Assembly: GCA_017051695.1 (NCBI GenBank)
Contig: JAFIDK010000001.1
Span: forward strand, 372,001 to 436,000
Origin: Algoriphagus aestuarii
GTDB lineage: Bacteria; Bacteroidota; Bacteroidia; Cytophagales; Cyclobacteriaceae
DNA: 64,000 nucleotides
Reading direction: 5' to 3'
The first letter of the stretch is position 1. Each line of letters opens with the position of its first letter. Shown here piece after piece: positions 49,162-59,049 of the stretch. Below the pieces are notes generated by a model, which saw only the letters and a program-made list of their open reading frames with translations, made no database searches and was not told where the DNA came from. A program made the translations under genes and the position numbers.

Positions 49162-51603
49162 CTAAAAATCATCTCCCATATCATCTCCACCTTCTCTTCT
49201 GCTTCGATTTTCACTTTTTTCTTTGAATCCACCAAATCGATAGGTAAAAGAAAGAGTGCCGATTCTGGATTCACGCTGAAATTTGCGGAACTGAGTAAAT
49301 CGCTGATCTTCGGTAGTAATCCTGAAATTACGGGTATTGAAAATGTCACTGACATTCAAGCTGAGGGTAGCTTTGTTATTAAACAGATTTTTCCGCATCC
49401 CTACATTCAGAGTGTATTGTGGTTCTATTTGACCCTGCGGCAAAACTATCGGACCTCTATAATTTCCTTGTAGCTGTACACTAAACCACTTCGGAACTAA
49501 AATATTTCCTAAAAGACTGATTGTCCAGCTGAAGTTCTCATTGCTCAAATCTCTTCCTTCTACGTTGTCAGCATTGATTTTCGAATAGAAAAAATTACCG
49601 GTCAGTGTCGCATCGAAATTATTTGAAACCTGGATCTGGTTGATCAATTCAAAACCAGTGCTGGCTCTGGTATCGGCATTTTCCCGGGATTGTATCGCCA
49701 CATTATCATCTGTCAAAGTGGTAATTCTAGTCTCTACATCTGTACTATACCGATGGTAAACGGTGGCATTGAGTAGATATCTCTCCCAGCCTTTCATATA
49801 TCCCAGCTCATAACTATCGGTAAATTCAGGTTTCAGATAGGGATTGCCAATACTCAAATTATACTGATCTCTAACTCTATATATCGGTGCCAAATCCCAA
49901 ATACTAGGTCTAGAGATCCTTCGGGTATAATTCACAGTAAATTCATTTTCCGGAGCCAAAGTATAACTCAGGAAAGCACTTGGAAACAAATTAAAATAGT
50001 CATTAGGAATACGCTCATTTTCCCGAACAGTTTCTCCTAAAGTCTTGGTGTATTCGCCTCTAAGCCCTAGTTGGTAGCCAAATTTATTTAGTTTATTCCT
50101 GAACGTAAAATAGGCTGCATACACATCCTGGTTGAAGTTATAGGTGTCATTCAAGGAATCAACTGGCATTGGAGTAAACCCATTCGATTCATCTCCCTGA
50201 GAAAAATCCTGGCTCCACGACCAATCGCCAATGGTCGCTTTCAATCCAGTTTCTATGCTTTTATTTTCTCCGAATGGTTTCACATAATCCAACTGCCCCA
50301 CAAAAAGATGACTGGTTCTTGGTCTGTCATTGATCTGGATCAATCTCTTTTCAGGCACAGAAGCCCCTTCAGATGTAAAAAAGTCCTGATTATATGTTTC
50401 CGTTTGAGATCGATCATCATAGGCATAGGAAAGTGAGGTATAGAGTCTCTGCCCGGTAGAATCCACCTCCCAAGTGTAATTTATTCCGCTTTCATAATTT
50501 CCGCTTTTGCTGACTTCATTATTGATCCTCACAAAACTGGAGTCTAAAGATCCTGAGGCACTGAGATTATCTTGATCTATTTGTGCAAACTCCACTTCAT
50601 TGTCAAAATTACCTTGGAAATAAGCCCCTAGCGTGCTGTTTTCAGATAAAAAGAAATCCACGCCTGTTCTTACTAAGTTTGTTTTCTCTTTTTCATAGCC
50701 ATCTTGATCCTGTTCTAGAGTAGGAGAAAAATCGGGTAAACTAGTACTCCTGGTCCCCGAACCAAATTCCTTTTGCCATCTATTTTGCCAATTGTAAGAA
50801 GCGTAAATATTGGCTTTTTCCGTCCCATAATTTAAATTGATACCAGCTTGGTATTTATCCCTGGTCCCTACCGATGCATTCACTTGGCCATTGAATCCCA
50901 GATTTTCATTTTTCCTCAGGACAATATTGATAATTCCACCCACACCTGTGGCATCATATCTAGAAGAAGGATTAGTGATCAGTTCCACCGACTTGATACT
51001 ATTTGCAGGAAATTGTGACAAAATACTTTCCGCATCATCACCTGATAAGTTGGAAGGTCTCCCATTGATATAAATCAGGATATTCCCACTTCCTCGCATG
51101 GTTATTCCTCCTTCCTCATCCACTTGAATCGAAGGTAATGTACTGAGCAATTGTGAGGCAGTTTGACCTTCGGCGACGATGCTGTTTTCTACATCGTAAG
51201 TTCTTTTATCAATATCGGACTCAAACATGGAAGTAACGCCCTCTACCACAACTTCATCTAGATTTTGAGCATCTGGAGCAAGGGAAATGGTACCAAAGTT
51301 GAAATTCTTCCTTTGCCCTAAATCGATCGATTCGAAATATTCCAAATATCCAATGAAGCCCACTCTAAAAATATATCTCCCTTCAGGGGCATTAAACTCA
51401 AATTCTCCAGTGATATCAGTCATTCCTCCAGTGACCAAACTGGAATCCCCTACATTCAAAAGTGCCACATTGGCAAACTCCAGGGCAGTTTTATTACTGG
51501 CATCCACCACTTTGCCATGGAGTCTCTTTTCTTGCGCATAGGAACAAACCGAAATCATGATCAAAAAAAACACAGGTGCGATTTGCTTCAGGCCATTCAT
51601 CAT
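49162..51603 (-). CDS. Outer-membrane receptor (TonB-dependent-like, carboxypeptidase-regulatory domain)
   Basis: An 813-residue outer-membrane protein with a signal peptide (ending VCSYAQ). A carboxypeptidase-regulatory-like domain (LHGKVVDASNKTALEFANVA) is followed by a plug domain (VEGVTSMFESDIDKRTYDVE; GGGI-type VGGIINIVLRKNENL) and a large beta-barrel (YEKEKTNLVRTGVDFF; FTVNYTRRISRPSIWDLAPI). It matches the outer-membrane beta-barrel family near TonB receptors. No classic TonB box or SusD partner is seen, so the ligand is unknown. Confidence 0.88.
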   Translation of the reverse strand: MMNGLKQIAPVFFLIMISVCSYAQEKRLHGKVVDASNKTALEFANVALLNVGDSSLVTGGMTDITGEFEFNAPEGRYIFRVGFIGYLEYFESIDLGQRKNFNFGTISLAPDAQNLDEVVVEGVTSMFESDIDKRTYDVENSIVAEGQTASQLLSTLPSIQVDEEGGITMRGSGNILIYINGRPSNLSGDDAESILSQFPANSIKSVELITNPSSRYDATGVGGIINIVLRKNENLGFNGQVNASVGTRDKYQAGINLNYGTEKANIYASYNWQNRWQKEFGSGTRSTSLPDFSPTLEQDQDGYEKEKTNLVRTGVDFFLSENSTLGAYFQGNFDNEVEFAQIDQDNLSASGSLDSSFVRINNEVSKSGNYESGINYTWEVDSTGQRLYTSLSYAYDDRSQTETYNQDFFTSEGASVPEKRLIQINDRPRTSHLFVGQLDYVKPFGENKSIETGLKATIGDWSWSQDFSQGDESNGFTPMPVDSLNDTYNFNQDVYAAYFTFRNKLNKFGYQLGLRGEYTKTLGETVRENERIPNDYFNLFPSAFLSYTLAPENEFTVNYTRRISRPSIWDLAPIYRVRDQYNLSIGNPYLKPEFTDSYELGYMKGWERYLLNATVYHRYSTDVETRITTLTDDNVAIQSRENADTRASTGFELINQIQVSNNFDATLTGNFFYSKINADNVEGRDLSNENFSWTISLLGNILVPKWFSVQLQGNYRGPIVLPQGQIEPQYTLNVGMRKNLFNNKATLSLNVSDIFNTRNFRITTEDQRFTQFRKFQRESRIGTLSFTYRFGGFKEKSENRSRREGGDDMGDDF

Positions 51604-51995
51604 CTTGGTTGGTTTATTGTGTTTCGAAAAAATAATTCAAGTCATAAAAGGTTAATTATCAAAACGTTGATTCAACCTACTTTATTAAACCCCATATCCA
51701 AAGCCTTTGTTTTCTATTTTGGGATTACTTGGTAACTGGAATTATTTCTATTTAAAACTCTTATATACCTTTTGAATGGATGAATTGGAGAAAAAATCAG
51801 TACTAAAAAACTTTCACTAAGTTTAGATTGAGTGGAAAGAACTTTAATTAACAAACAAACATTCTAAAATTCATTCATCGAGATAGGCTTGACAGCCAAG
51901 TTCTCATCAAAAAAAATTACTTTTAAGAAGTGGTTCTCTTCAATGATTGAGACAAAACCCAATTTCCGATTCAGATTTGCTTAACCTACCTTACA
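51604..51995. other. 392-base intergenic region between the receptor and the response regulator
   Basis: A divergent, AT-rich region that should contain both promoters. No exact TAnnTTTG element, hairpin or gene was found. Confidence 0.5.
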
Positions 51996-52625
51996 ATGTC
52001 TAAACCTACGGTCATCATTGCAGACGATCACCCTTTGTTGTTAAAAGGCTTGGAAGACCTTCTTTTAGAAAACGACATTGACGTAGTGGCGACAGCAAAA
52101 AACGGGAGTGATGCTTTTGCAAAAATCGAGCAATATCAACCTCAACTGGCCATTCTGGATATGGAAATGCCATTTAAGACAGGTTTGGAAATTGCAGAAG
52201 CATGCAAAAAGCTAAACCTACCAACCAAGATTATCCTTCTCACCTTGCATAAGGAATTATACCTTTTTCATCAGGCCAAGGAACTGAATTTATCAGGGTA
52301 TTTATTGAAGGAATTTGCATTGACTGAATTGTCACAAGCCATCGAAACGGTGCTAAATGGAAATCAATTTTTTAGTGAAAGATTATTTGAAAATCAGGAA
52401 TCAGATCTTGCCGATCGTCACCAAGCCAATTTGACTCCCTCCGAAAAGAAGATTTTACGTCTGATTGCTGAGGGTCTTTCCTCAAAAGAAATAGCAGATA
52501 AATTATTCATCGCCGAAAGAACGGTAGATAAGCATCGGAGTAATGTGATCACCAAGCTTAAACTGGAGAAAAAACACAATTCTTTATTACTCTGGGCTCA
52601 GAAGAACCGCGATATTATCAATTGA
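51996..52625 (+). CDS. NarL/FixJ-type response regulator
   Basis: A 209-residue two-component regulator. The receiver domain (residues 1-120) has the acidic pair ADDH (residues 9-12), phospho-acceptor Asp55 in LAILDMEMPFKTG, and the Thr/Lys signalling positions (LLTLHK; YLLKEF). The C-terminal LuxR-type HTH is LTPSEKKILRLIAEGLSSKE then AERTVDKHRSNVITKL. No histidine kinase is adjacent, so the partner is elsewhere. Confidence 0.9.
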   Translation: MSKPTVIIADDHPLLLKGLEDLLLENDIDVVATAKNGSDAFAKIEQYQPQLAILDMEMPFKTGLEIAEACKKLNLPTKIILLTLHKELYLFHQAKELNLSGYLLKEFALTELSQAIETVLNGNQFFSERLFENQESDLADRHQANLTPSEKKILRLIAEGLSSKEIADKLFIAERTVDKHRSNVITKLKLEKKHNSLLLWAQKNRDIIN

Positions 52626-52674
52626 ACTTGCATTTTTCTGTATTTAAAGATGAAAAAATAGGTATTAATACGTA

Positions 52675-52705
52675 TTGAGTAGTGTACCTAATTCGCCTAG
52701 CTTTG
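52675..52705 (+). promoter_or_regulatory. Bacteroidetes-type promoter for the 91-residue gene
   Basis: TTG (52675-52677), 20 bases, then TAGCTTTG (52698-52705). It lies 34 bases before the ATG at 52739 and inside the longer open frame from 52682, so the later start is preferred. Confidence 0.6.
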
Positions 52706-52738
52706 ATAATATCAATAAGGGCGAAAATTTTTAGACAT

Positions 52739-53014
52739 ATGAAAATCACATCTTCAAAAGGAAATTTCAAGATTATTCAGACGATTAAAAATCGTGATGA
52801 ATTATTGATTTTGGGAACTTGGCCTGACATTTCAAAACTATTTGATAGCAGTCGGACTTTTTTGGTCAATAAAGCTGAGGGGCTATTTGGAATTTACATT
52901 TGTAAACAAGAATGCCAGGATTTTATAAGCCATCTCATGTTGGAAATTGATTATAACGAATGGGAGGACTTTCGGATGGAAGAGATTACTTCCATGAATA
53001 GACATCTAGCGTAA
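52739..53014 (+). CDS. Hypothetical protein (91 aa)
   Basis: No family is recognised. The ATG at 52739 (MKITSSKGNFKIIQTIKNRD) is chosen because a good promoter element lies between it and the upstream in-frame ATG at 52682. The product is small and mixed alpha/beta (ELLILGTWPDISKL; YICKQECQDFISHLML), acidic at the C-terminus. It has its own promoter and converges with the nucleoside phosphorylase gene. Confidence 0.65.
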   Translation: MKITSSKGNFKIIQTIKNRDELLILGTWPDISKLFDSSRTFLVNKAEGLFGIYICKQECQDFISHLMLEIDYNEWEDFRMEEITSMNRHLA

Positions 53015-53020
53015 GGGTGA

Positions 53021-53884
53021 TCATTTTTTCATGAACAACTTCAGAGCTGTGTGGATCAAGTTATCCACGGTTTTTTCAGCCTTTTTATCAAACTCTCCTG
53101 TTATTCTGTTTGCCACAATTGCATTCAAGCTAAGCATTTCATGACCGAGTAATTCACCCATCGCATAATAGCCGGCTGTTTCCATTTCAAAATTGCTGAG
53201 TCTATTTCCACCAATTTCCAATTCTGAAAGTCTTTCAATCATTTGATCCAGTTTAGGTTTTAATCTAATCTCCCTTCCTTGCGGACCATAAAAACCAGGG
53301 CATGTCAAAGTAATCCCTTTCAAAAAATCATCATTTAACCGCTTTAATAACAATTCACTTGCTGCTGTCTGGTAAGGAGTAAATCCAAGACTCATTTTTT
53401 CTTTCAAATAGTAACCCCATTCTTGTGAACCTGCTAATTCAGGATAAAATTGCATCAACGTATCCAATCCAATTGCTTTGTCGGAAGCCAAAAGAGATCC
53501 AACCGGGATATTCTCCTGCATGGCACCGGAAGTACCTAATCTGATAATTTGAAGTTTGGTATGCTGGGGTTTTACCAGCCTGGTTTTCAAGTCCACATTA
53601 ACTAGTGCATCTAGTTCTGTCATGAGGATTTCTATATTATCGGTCCCCATACCAGTACTGATCACTGTGATTTTTTTACCGCCAATTTTTCCCGTATGAG
53701 TGACAAATTCACGCTTTTGGGTTTTAAAATCAATGGAGTCAAAATATTTGGATACTAGGGAAACCCGGTCTGGATCCCCAACAGTAAAAACAAGTGAAGC
53801 CAGGTTTTCTGGCTTCAAATGTAAATGATATACGCTTCCATCAGCGTTTAAAATAAGTTCAGACTCAGGTAATTTTCGGCTCAC
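53021..53884 (-). CDS. Nucleoside phosphorylase (uridine phosphorylase-like)
   Basis: A 287-residue enzyme of the PNP/uridine phosphorylase superfamily, splitting nucleosides with phosphate. The phosphate site is GDPDR (in VFTVGDPDRVSLVSK), followed by VISTGMGTDNIEILMTEL and IIRLGTSGAMQENIPVG. FEMETAGYYAMGELLG is the ribose-binding glutamate region. The exact base specificity cannot be fixed. Its start overlaps the end of trhO by 20 bases. Confidence 0.9.
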   Translation of the reverse strand: MSRKLPESELILNADGSVYHLHLKPENLASLVFTVGDPDRVSLVSKYFDSIDFKTQKREFVTHTGKIGGKKITVISTGMGTDNIEILMTELDALVNVDLKTRLVKPQHTKLQIIRLGTSGAMQENIPVGSLLASDKAIGLDTLMQFYPELAGSQEWGYYLKEKMSLGFTPYQTAASELLLKRLNDDFLKGITLTCPGFYGPQGREIRLKPKLDQMIERLSELEIGGNRLSNFEMETAGYYAMGELLGHEMLSLNAIVANRITGEFDKKAEKTVDNLIHTALKLFMKK

Positions 53885-54860
53885 CCTCTAATTTAGTAAG
53901 TTGTTCTTTTACTGGAGCACGTTTCAGCCCTTTATATGGATTATATCCATTGGTGTTTTTCTGGTAATACCCCGTTCCGTCATACGGTCGTTTTTCTGGA
54001 TTTTCCTTACAATCATCAGAACATGCTCCTTCCATTTTCCATCCGCATTCTTCACACATTGGCACATGGGCATTACAAGTTGGGTTTGCACAATTGACCA
54101 TTCGATCTGAATTGCTTCCACAAACATGACAGGTAGAAATTACCTTAGGATTGACTTTATTGACCTCCACAGCTATCCTGTTGTCAAAAACATAGCACTT
54201 CCCTTCAAAATCTTCCCCTCCAGCTTCCATACCATATTTAATGATACCACCATGAAGCTGATACACATCCTCAAAACCCTGTTCCAAAAGAAACGCCGAG
54301 GCTTTTTCACATTTAATCCCACCGGTACAATAGGTCAAAACCTTCTTGTTTTTCAAGTGCTCCAGCTCTTTCACTTTTTCCGGAAAATCACGGAAATTGT
54401 CAATATCAAGGGTTAAGGCATTCTTGAACCTTCCCAGTTCATGCTCATAATTGGATCTAACATCCAAAATCACCACATCTTCCTCGTCCTTTAATTTCTT
54501 GAACTGCTCAGGGTCAAGATGCTTTCCTGTTTTTACATTGGGATCCAAATGACGCAAAGCAGAGTGAACAATCTCCGGCTTATATCTTACATGGATTTTA
54601 GTAAATGCATGCTTGTCATGTTCGTCAATTTTGAATTCTGTTTTTGCGAATCTCGGGTCTCCATGCACATAAGCCATGTATTTTTCGCAATCGGATTTTA
54701 ATCCTGATACGGTACCATTCAGACCCTCATCAGAAATTATGATTCTGCCCCGAATGCTATTTTCTACACAAAACACATGATGCTGTTCCCTGTATTCCTC
54801 AGGGTTTTCGATTTTTGCGTAGCAATAATAAAGAAGGATATTGTATTGATTACTTTCCAT
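53865..54860 (-). CDS. trhO: tRNA uridine(34) hydroxylase TrhO (rhodanese-family)
   Basis: A 331-residue enzyme that forms 5-hydroxyuridine at the wobble position of certain tRNAs. The N-terminal domain (IRGRIIISDEGLNGTVSG) is followed by a rhodanese domain with the active-site cysteine in TYCTGGIKCEKAS near residue 180. The C-terminal cysteine-rich part (CHVCGS; CANPTCNAHVPMCEECG) probably binds zinc. It is followed by the phosphorylase gene with overlapping ends. Confidence 0.93.
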   Translation of the reverse strand: MESNQYNILLYYCYAKIENPEEYREQHHVFCVENSIRGRIIISDEGLNGTVSGLKSDCEKYMAYVHGDPRFAKTEFKIDEHDKHAFTKIHVRYKPEIVHSALRHLDPNVKTGKHLDPEQFKKLKDEEDVVILDVRSNYEHELGRFKNALTLDIDNFRDFPEKVKELEHLKNKKVLTYCTGGIKCEKASAFLLEQGFEDVYQLHGGIIKYGMEAGGEDFEGKCYVFDNRIAVEVNKVNPKVISTCHVCGSNSDRMVNCANPTCNAHVPMCEECGWKMEGACSDDCKENPEKRPYDGTGYYQKNTNGYNPYKGLKRAPVKEQLTKLEGEPKIT

Positions 54861-55003
54861 AACTAGAGCCCTGTTGCGGCAGGGTGTTTAAAGGATTTAT
54901 GATTTCAGATTGTATATTTTAGTTTTAAAATTTGAATTCTCAATTTATTATGAATTATGATCATCTTGCAAACTGCAAAATTCTTTGATTTGAGTTGAAC
55001 CCC

Positions 55004-55639
55004 TTATTTAATTTTTGCTGCAGGATTACCAAATACAGTCTCATTTGCCCCTACGGAAGAAATAACAACTGATCCAGCTCCTACTCTGGCATTTTTACCA
55101 ATAGTAACTCCTGAAACAACTGTCACTCCGGAACCAATAAAAGCACCTTCTTCAATAGTTACTTCAGCGTTGATGATGGAGCCTGTCCCTACTTGGACAA
55201 AGTCACCCAATTTGGCTTTGTGATCTACGATGGCTCCTGTATGAAGAATGCAATGCTGGCCAATTTCAGCAGCTGTACCTATGGCGACTTTTGCATTGAA
55301 GAAGTTTCCGTGACCAATTACGGCATCTGTAGAAATATAGGCAGTATGGTGAATGGCATTAATCGGCTGGACTTTCCTTCTTTCATTCAGAAGTTCTACC
55401 AAAAACTTTCTGTATTTCATGTCATCCACTGCCACAAAAGCCTCAGCTTTTTGACCGATCAATTTTAGAAAACCATCATCTTCTGGATTTCCTAAGACAG
55501 AAACCGTATTGATTTCTGTTCCATGCATGCTTTCGTCTTCCTCGAGAAAACCATAGACCATCACCTCATTGCTGTTAAATATTTCAAGAGCCGGATGAGC
55601 AATGCCTTTTGCCCCAAAAATAATTACTGGTTTTTCCAT
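55004..55639 (-). CDS. NeuD/PglD-family sugar O-acetyltransferase
   Basis: A 211-residue transferase. A small Rossmann-like N-terminal domain (VIIFGAKGIAHPALEIF) precedes a left-handed beta-helix of hexapeptide repeats (IGHGNFFNAKVAIGTAAEIG; IEEGAFIGSGVTVVSGVTIG) ending AGSVVISSVGANETVFGNPA. The catalytic histidine would be in ILHTGAIVDHKAKLG. It probably acetylates a sugar or nucleotide sugar for surface polysaccharide. It has its own consensus promoter. Confidence 0.88.
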   Translation of the reverse strand: MEKPVIIFGAKGIAHPALEIFNSNEVMVYGFLEEDESMHGTEINTVSVLGNPEDDGFLKLIGQKAEAFVAVDDMKYRKFLVELLNERRKVQPINAIHHTAYISTDAVIGHGNFFNAKVAIGTAAEIGQHCILHTGAIVDHKAKLGDFVQVGTGSIINAEVTIEEGAFIGSGVTVVSGVTIGKNARVGAGSVVISSVGANETVFGNPAAKIK

Positions 55640-55661
55640 AGTTTTTTCCTTTTTCGGAGTG

Positions 55662-55692
55662 CAAAAGTACGGGAAATCATACGCTTACGCAA
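55662..55692 (-). promoter_or_regulatory. Bacteroidetes-type promoter for the NeuD-like gene
   Basis: On the minus strand, TTG (55690-55692), 20 bases, then TACTTTTG (55662-55669), 22 bases before the ATG at 55639. Confidence 0.6.
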
Positions 55693-55695
55693 AAA

Positions 55696-56991
55696 TCATT
55701 TGATTTCTCGTTTGATGAGGCTTTGGGCTACTTTGCATTGAAGGCATTTCTTTGGCTTACAGTAGTTTTTATAGAGACCTATCATCCCCTGTGAGTCAAA
55801 TGAGTTTTCAGGATTCCAATCAGCTGACTGGAACTTCTTTATGATATGATTATTTTCAGAAGCTACCTCCTGAAGTAAATCGAAGCACCTTTCTTGCCAT
55901 TCTGCTTGCTGGAAATATCTTCCATATGCAAACCAAAGTGGAATGACAAAATTGATAATCAAAAGCTGTAACACTGCATCGGTTATACCTTTGGTAACTT
56001 TCCTATCTGCGGGTTTGCCAAAGGAAAAATGATATTGCCAATAATCACTTGGACTTACTTGAAGAAGTTTTTTAAAAGCCAAAAAACCTCTTGAATCTTC
56101 CATAATAGCCTGAAGCAGATTAGGTGCATTCGACAAAATGGAAGCAAGTTGTGCGATTCGCAAAGTTGGGAAATTACTTGGCCTTACTCCCATAAATGAC
56201 CAATGTTGCCTCTGCAAAGAGCTACTCCAAGTGTATTTTTTCTTGTAAAATGCATATTCTTTAATCAGGTAATCAACATAAGGTTCGTGGGAGTTTTCCG
56301 GCAATAGTCCCGCTTGGCCAAATAAAAAAGACTCGACCACAGGCAATTTATCTCTATGTTTCAAAAGGGACTTGTATGGAACCAATTGTGCCAATTCGGC
56401 CATGGCTTTGCTATTGGTTTTGAACCCAAAAGAAGAGAAAAGCCATTGATAGCAGGTTTCTTCCCAGTCTCCTTTGTTACGAGACAATAGCTGTAAAATA
56501 AGTTCGGATTTTTCATGCAACCGCTCTACTAGTGCTTTTTCTAAAGCTGAGAAACGAATGATTTGAGGGACTTCTCCGACGGCATGGGAACATGGCAGCT
56601 CAGATTTATAGTCCAATAATCGTTCATAATTCCGCCAAATTTGTAAATATATTTTCCCTTTGAGTTCCAAAGTAGGCATCAGCGTCCCATCATTTCGGTA
56701 CACAGGCTTGTCGTTTTCCCAGACCACATGAAGAATGACAGAATTATAGGCAGGATCTCCCCCATGGGCATGGGTCTTCCAGTCAGATGCATATTTATGG
56801 ACTTCTACATGCCCATGTAATGTCACTTGATCCAATCTGATTACCGAATCATGAAAATCCGGACCTTCACCGAAATTGTGAAAACCTATCTGAATCACCT
56901 GAAGGGATTCATCAGCAGTGGTCTTTAAATCCTGTTTTTCAAAATATTGGTACTTCCATACCAGTTGTAAAAAATCCTCTCTGAACTCCAT
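55696..56991 (-). CDS. DUF2851 family protein
   Basis: A 431-residue protein of unknown function found in Bacteroidota. The ATG at 56991 (MEFREDFLQLVWKYQYF) matches the family start; the frame runs 9 codons further up. Family blocks: IQIGFHNFGEGPDFHDSVIR, LHGHVEVHKYASDW and HAHGGDPAYNSVILHVVWEN, then a helical C-terminal half ending in a cysteine-rich NYCKPKKCLQCKVAQSL. The conserved His/Asp pattern hints at an enzyme, but no activity is known. Confidence 0.88.
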   Translation of the reverse strand: MEFREDFLQLVWKYQYFEKQDLKTTADESLQVIQIGFHNFGEGPDFHDSVIRLDQVTLHGHVEVHKYASDWKTHAHGGDPAYNSVILHVVWENDKPVYRNDGTLMPTLELKGKIYLQIWRNYERLLDYKSELPCSHAVGEVPQIIRFSALEKALVERLHEKSELILQLLSRNKGDWEETCYQWLFSSFGFKTNSKAMAELAQLVPYKSLLKHRDKLPVVESFLFGQAGLLPENSHEPYVDYLIKEYAFYKKKYTWSSSLQRQHWSFMGVRPSNFPTLRIAQLASILSNAPNLLQAIMEDSRGFLAFKKLLQVSPSDYWQYHFSFGKPADRKVTKGITDAVLQLLIINFVIPLWFAYGRYFQQAEWQERCFDLLQEVASENNHIIKKFQSADWNPENSFDSQGMIGLYKNYCKPKKCLQCKVAQSLIKREIK

Positions 56992-57043
56992 AAAAATATC
57001 ACCTAAAAACTTATTCAAGTTAAGAAAAAGTCGAAAAGAAAAA

Positions 57044-57062
57044 AAGCCAGAAAATCTGGCTT
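57044..57062 (-). terminator. Terminator downstream of pyrF
   Basis: Stem AAGCCAGA / TCTGGCTT with a three-base loop, followed on the minus strand by a T-rich tract. It lies ~180 bases after the pyrF stop and just upstream of the DUF2851 gene; the stretch between holds nothing recognisable. Confidence 0.75.
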
Positions 57063-57244
57063 AAGTTTTTAGGAATGTATTTTCTTTTTTGCATCGGCTT
57101 TTCTTCCATTAACGATAGAAATGCAATCTAGATTATGTTAAAATTTATAATGGAGGCCACTTCGGTCTTCGGTCATCCGTCTTCTGACCAGATAAGCAAA
57201 TATTCTATGATGACTGGCAATATTGCGGATAATCACATTTTCTT

Positions 57245-58060
57245 TTAAATAAACTTTTCCAGTAAATCATCCATTTCAATCTGAAGTTTCCTTGCCTCTT
57301 TTCTAGCGCAAATCCCAAAATCCCTTTCCCCGGAAGCATAAATAATTCCACGGCTGGAATTTACCAAAAGTCCGCAACTGGAATTCATACCATATTTGGC
57401 CACATCAGAAAGACTTCCACCCTGAGCACCTACCCCCGGAACCAAGAAAAAGTGATCTGGAACTACTTTTCTAACTTCACCGATCAGCTCTCCTCGGGTG
57501 GCACCCACCACATACATCATATTTTCGGAGTCTCCCCAAGACTGGCTTTTCTCTAAAACAGATTGATACAAAGGCTTCCCATTCTCATCTTTGATTAACT
57601 GAAAATCCATTGATCCTGAATTGGATGTCAAGGCCAAAAGAATGACCCATTTGTTTTCAAATTCCAAAAAGGGCGTCACACTGTCCACACCCATGTAAGG
57701 GGCCACAGTTACCGAATCAAAATCCATTTTATCAAAAAATGCCCTCGCATAAAGTTTAGAAGTGTTGCCGATATCTCCTCTTTTGGCATCTGCAATGGTA
57801 AAAATATCTTTGGGAATAAGCTCATTCACTTTTTGGAGCGTCTCCCATCCTTGTGGTCCTAATGCTTCAAAAAAGGCAATATTTGGCTTGTATGCTACTG
57901 CAAAGTCTGCAGTCTGCTCGATGATTTCCTTACAAAACGTGAAAATCGGATCCTTTTCTGATTTAAGATGACTTGGAATTTTTGTGATATCAGCATCTAA
58001 TCCGACGCATAAAAAAGAGGACTTCTTTTGGATTTGAGAGAACAGCTCGGCTTTGGTCAT
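57245..58060 (-). CDS. pyrF: Orotidine 5'-phosphate decarboxylase (type 2)
   Basis: A 271-residue enzyme for the last step of UMP synthesis. The start [16 protein letters not shown] and the active-site block [20 protein letters not shown] mark the longer type-2 Pyr[21 protein letters not shown] carries the phosphate-binding loop. The length fits the type-2 class. A TAnnTTTG element lies just before the start. It is separate from carB in this window. Confidence 0.95.
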   Translation of the reverse strand: MTKAELFSQIQKKSSFLCVGLDADITKIPSHLKSEKDPIFTFCKEIIEQTADFAVAYKPNIAFFEALGPQGWETLQKVNELIPKDIFTIADAKRGDIGNTSKLYARAFFDKMDFDSVTVAPYMGVDSVTPFLEFENKWVILLALTSNSGSMDFQLIKDENGKPLYQSVLEKSQSWGDSENMMYVVGATRGELIGEVRKVVPDHFFLVPGVGAQGGSLSDVAKYGMNSSCGLLVNSSRGIIYASGERDFGICARKEARKLQIEMDDLLEKFI

Positions 58061-58076
58061 GTTTTGAATATTTTCA

Positions 58077-58084
58077 CAAAGGTA
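58077..58084 (-). promoter_or_regulatory. TAnnTTTG promoter element for pyrF
   Basis: On the minus strand TACCTTTG, 16 bases before the pyrF ATG. No TTG at the ideal upstream spacing. Confidence 0.45.
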
Positions 58085-58108
58085 CTGAAAATGATCCTTC
58101 AGTAAAAT

Positions 58109-58996
58109 TCAGGATTCTGGGTTGGAGAGGCCACTTTTCACAAAGGCTCCAACAAGTGAAACCAAGGCCGTAATCAAAAAGAAAATCAAACTAAATGCAA
58201 CTGCAGTTGCTTCGTCAATCCCAGCATAGGTATGTGCATAAATAAACACCAATTCTCTTGCTCCAATCCCACCGATTGTCAAAGGTAAAACTGCTACTAT
58301 CGAAGACAACAAAAAGACCAATTGATAAGCCATAAAATTTGATGTCACTCCTAAACTCATCAAGATAAAAATCGCACAAACAAGCTGCGCCACTTGGCCT
58401 AACATAGACCAGATATTTGACCAAATAAATGAGGGTAAAAACCCCTTGAAAAACAGCTTTTGGATAATCCAAAAAGCAGGATATACCAAAATCGCTCCAA
58501 TAACAACCATCCACTCCCAAGGTATTTGGGACTCAAAAGGAAGCTTTAAATCCACCGGCAGTACCAATACCAACAAAAGAAATACAATGGCCACAAGTCC
58601 TCCTAGACGATCCAAAAGTGAAGCTTGAACCAAAGACTTTACTGAGGTTTTATAATGCTTATTCAATAAATAAACCTTGTATCCATCCCCTCCAATTCCA
58701 CCTGGAAGAAACAGGTTATAAAACAAGCCAATGGAGTAGAGTCTAAAATTGAGTTTTTCGGGAATTATTAACCCGATATTTCTAAAGTAAATATTCAGAC
58801 GCAATGCCGTAAACACTTTACTTAGTACAAATAGTATCAATGCAGGAATCAACCAAATCCAATGGATTGTTTTCGCGATTTGCCATAGTTGATCCGTATC
58901 GATTTTTCGGAATACCAGAAAAATCGCAAGCCCTGTCAATAGTAACTTCAATGCAGTCTTCAGCTGCTTCCCAAGACTGTTTGATTTCTTTTCCAA
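58109..58996 (-). CDS. Lysylphosphatidylglycerol synthase TM-domain / flippase-like protein
   Basis: A 295-residue polytopic membrane protein with about eight helices (for example WLIPALILFVLSKVFTALRL and WEWMVVIGAILVYPAFWIIQ). The conserved GGIGGDGYKVYLL and ILPLTIGGIGARELVFIY-type motifs place it in the UPF0104 / AglD-like flippase family. In this neighbourhood, next to a GT2 and two GT39 genes, it may move a lipid-linked sugar or help make a surface glycolipid (inference). Confidence 0.85.
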   Translation of the reverse strand: MEKKSNSLGKQLKTALKLLLTGLAIFLVFRKIDTDQLWQIAKTIHWIWLIPALILFVLSKVFTALRLNIYFRNIGLIIPEKLNFRLYSIGLFYNLFLPGGIGGDGYKVYLLNKHYKTSVKSLVQASLLDRLGGLVAIVFLLLVLVLPVDLKLPFESQIPWEWMVVIGAILVYPAFWIIQKLFFKGFLPSFIWSNIWSMLGQVAQLVCAIFILMSLGVTSNFMAYQLVFLLSSIVAVLPLTIGGIGARELVFIYAHTYAGIDEATAVAFSLIFFLITALVSLVGAFVKSGLSNPES

Positions 58997-59049
58997 AAGG
59001 ACCTGATTCTAGCGGGCAAATTTGCTTCTATTTAAATTCGAATTTCTTA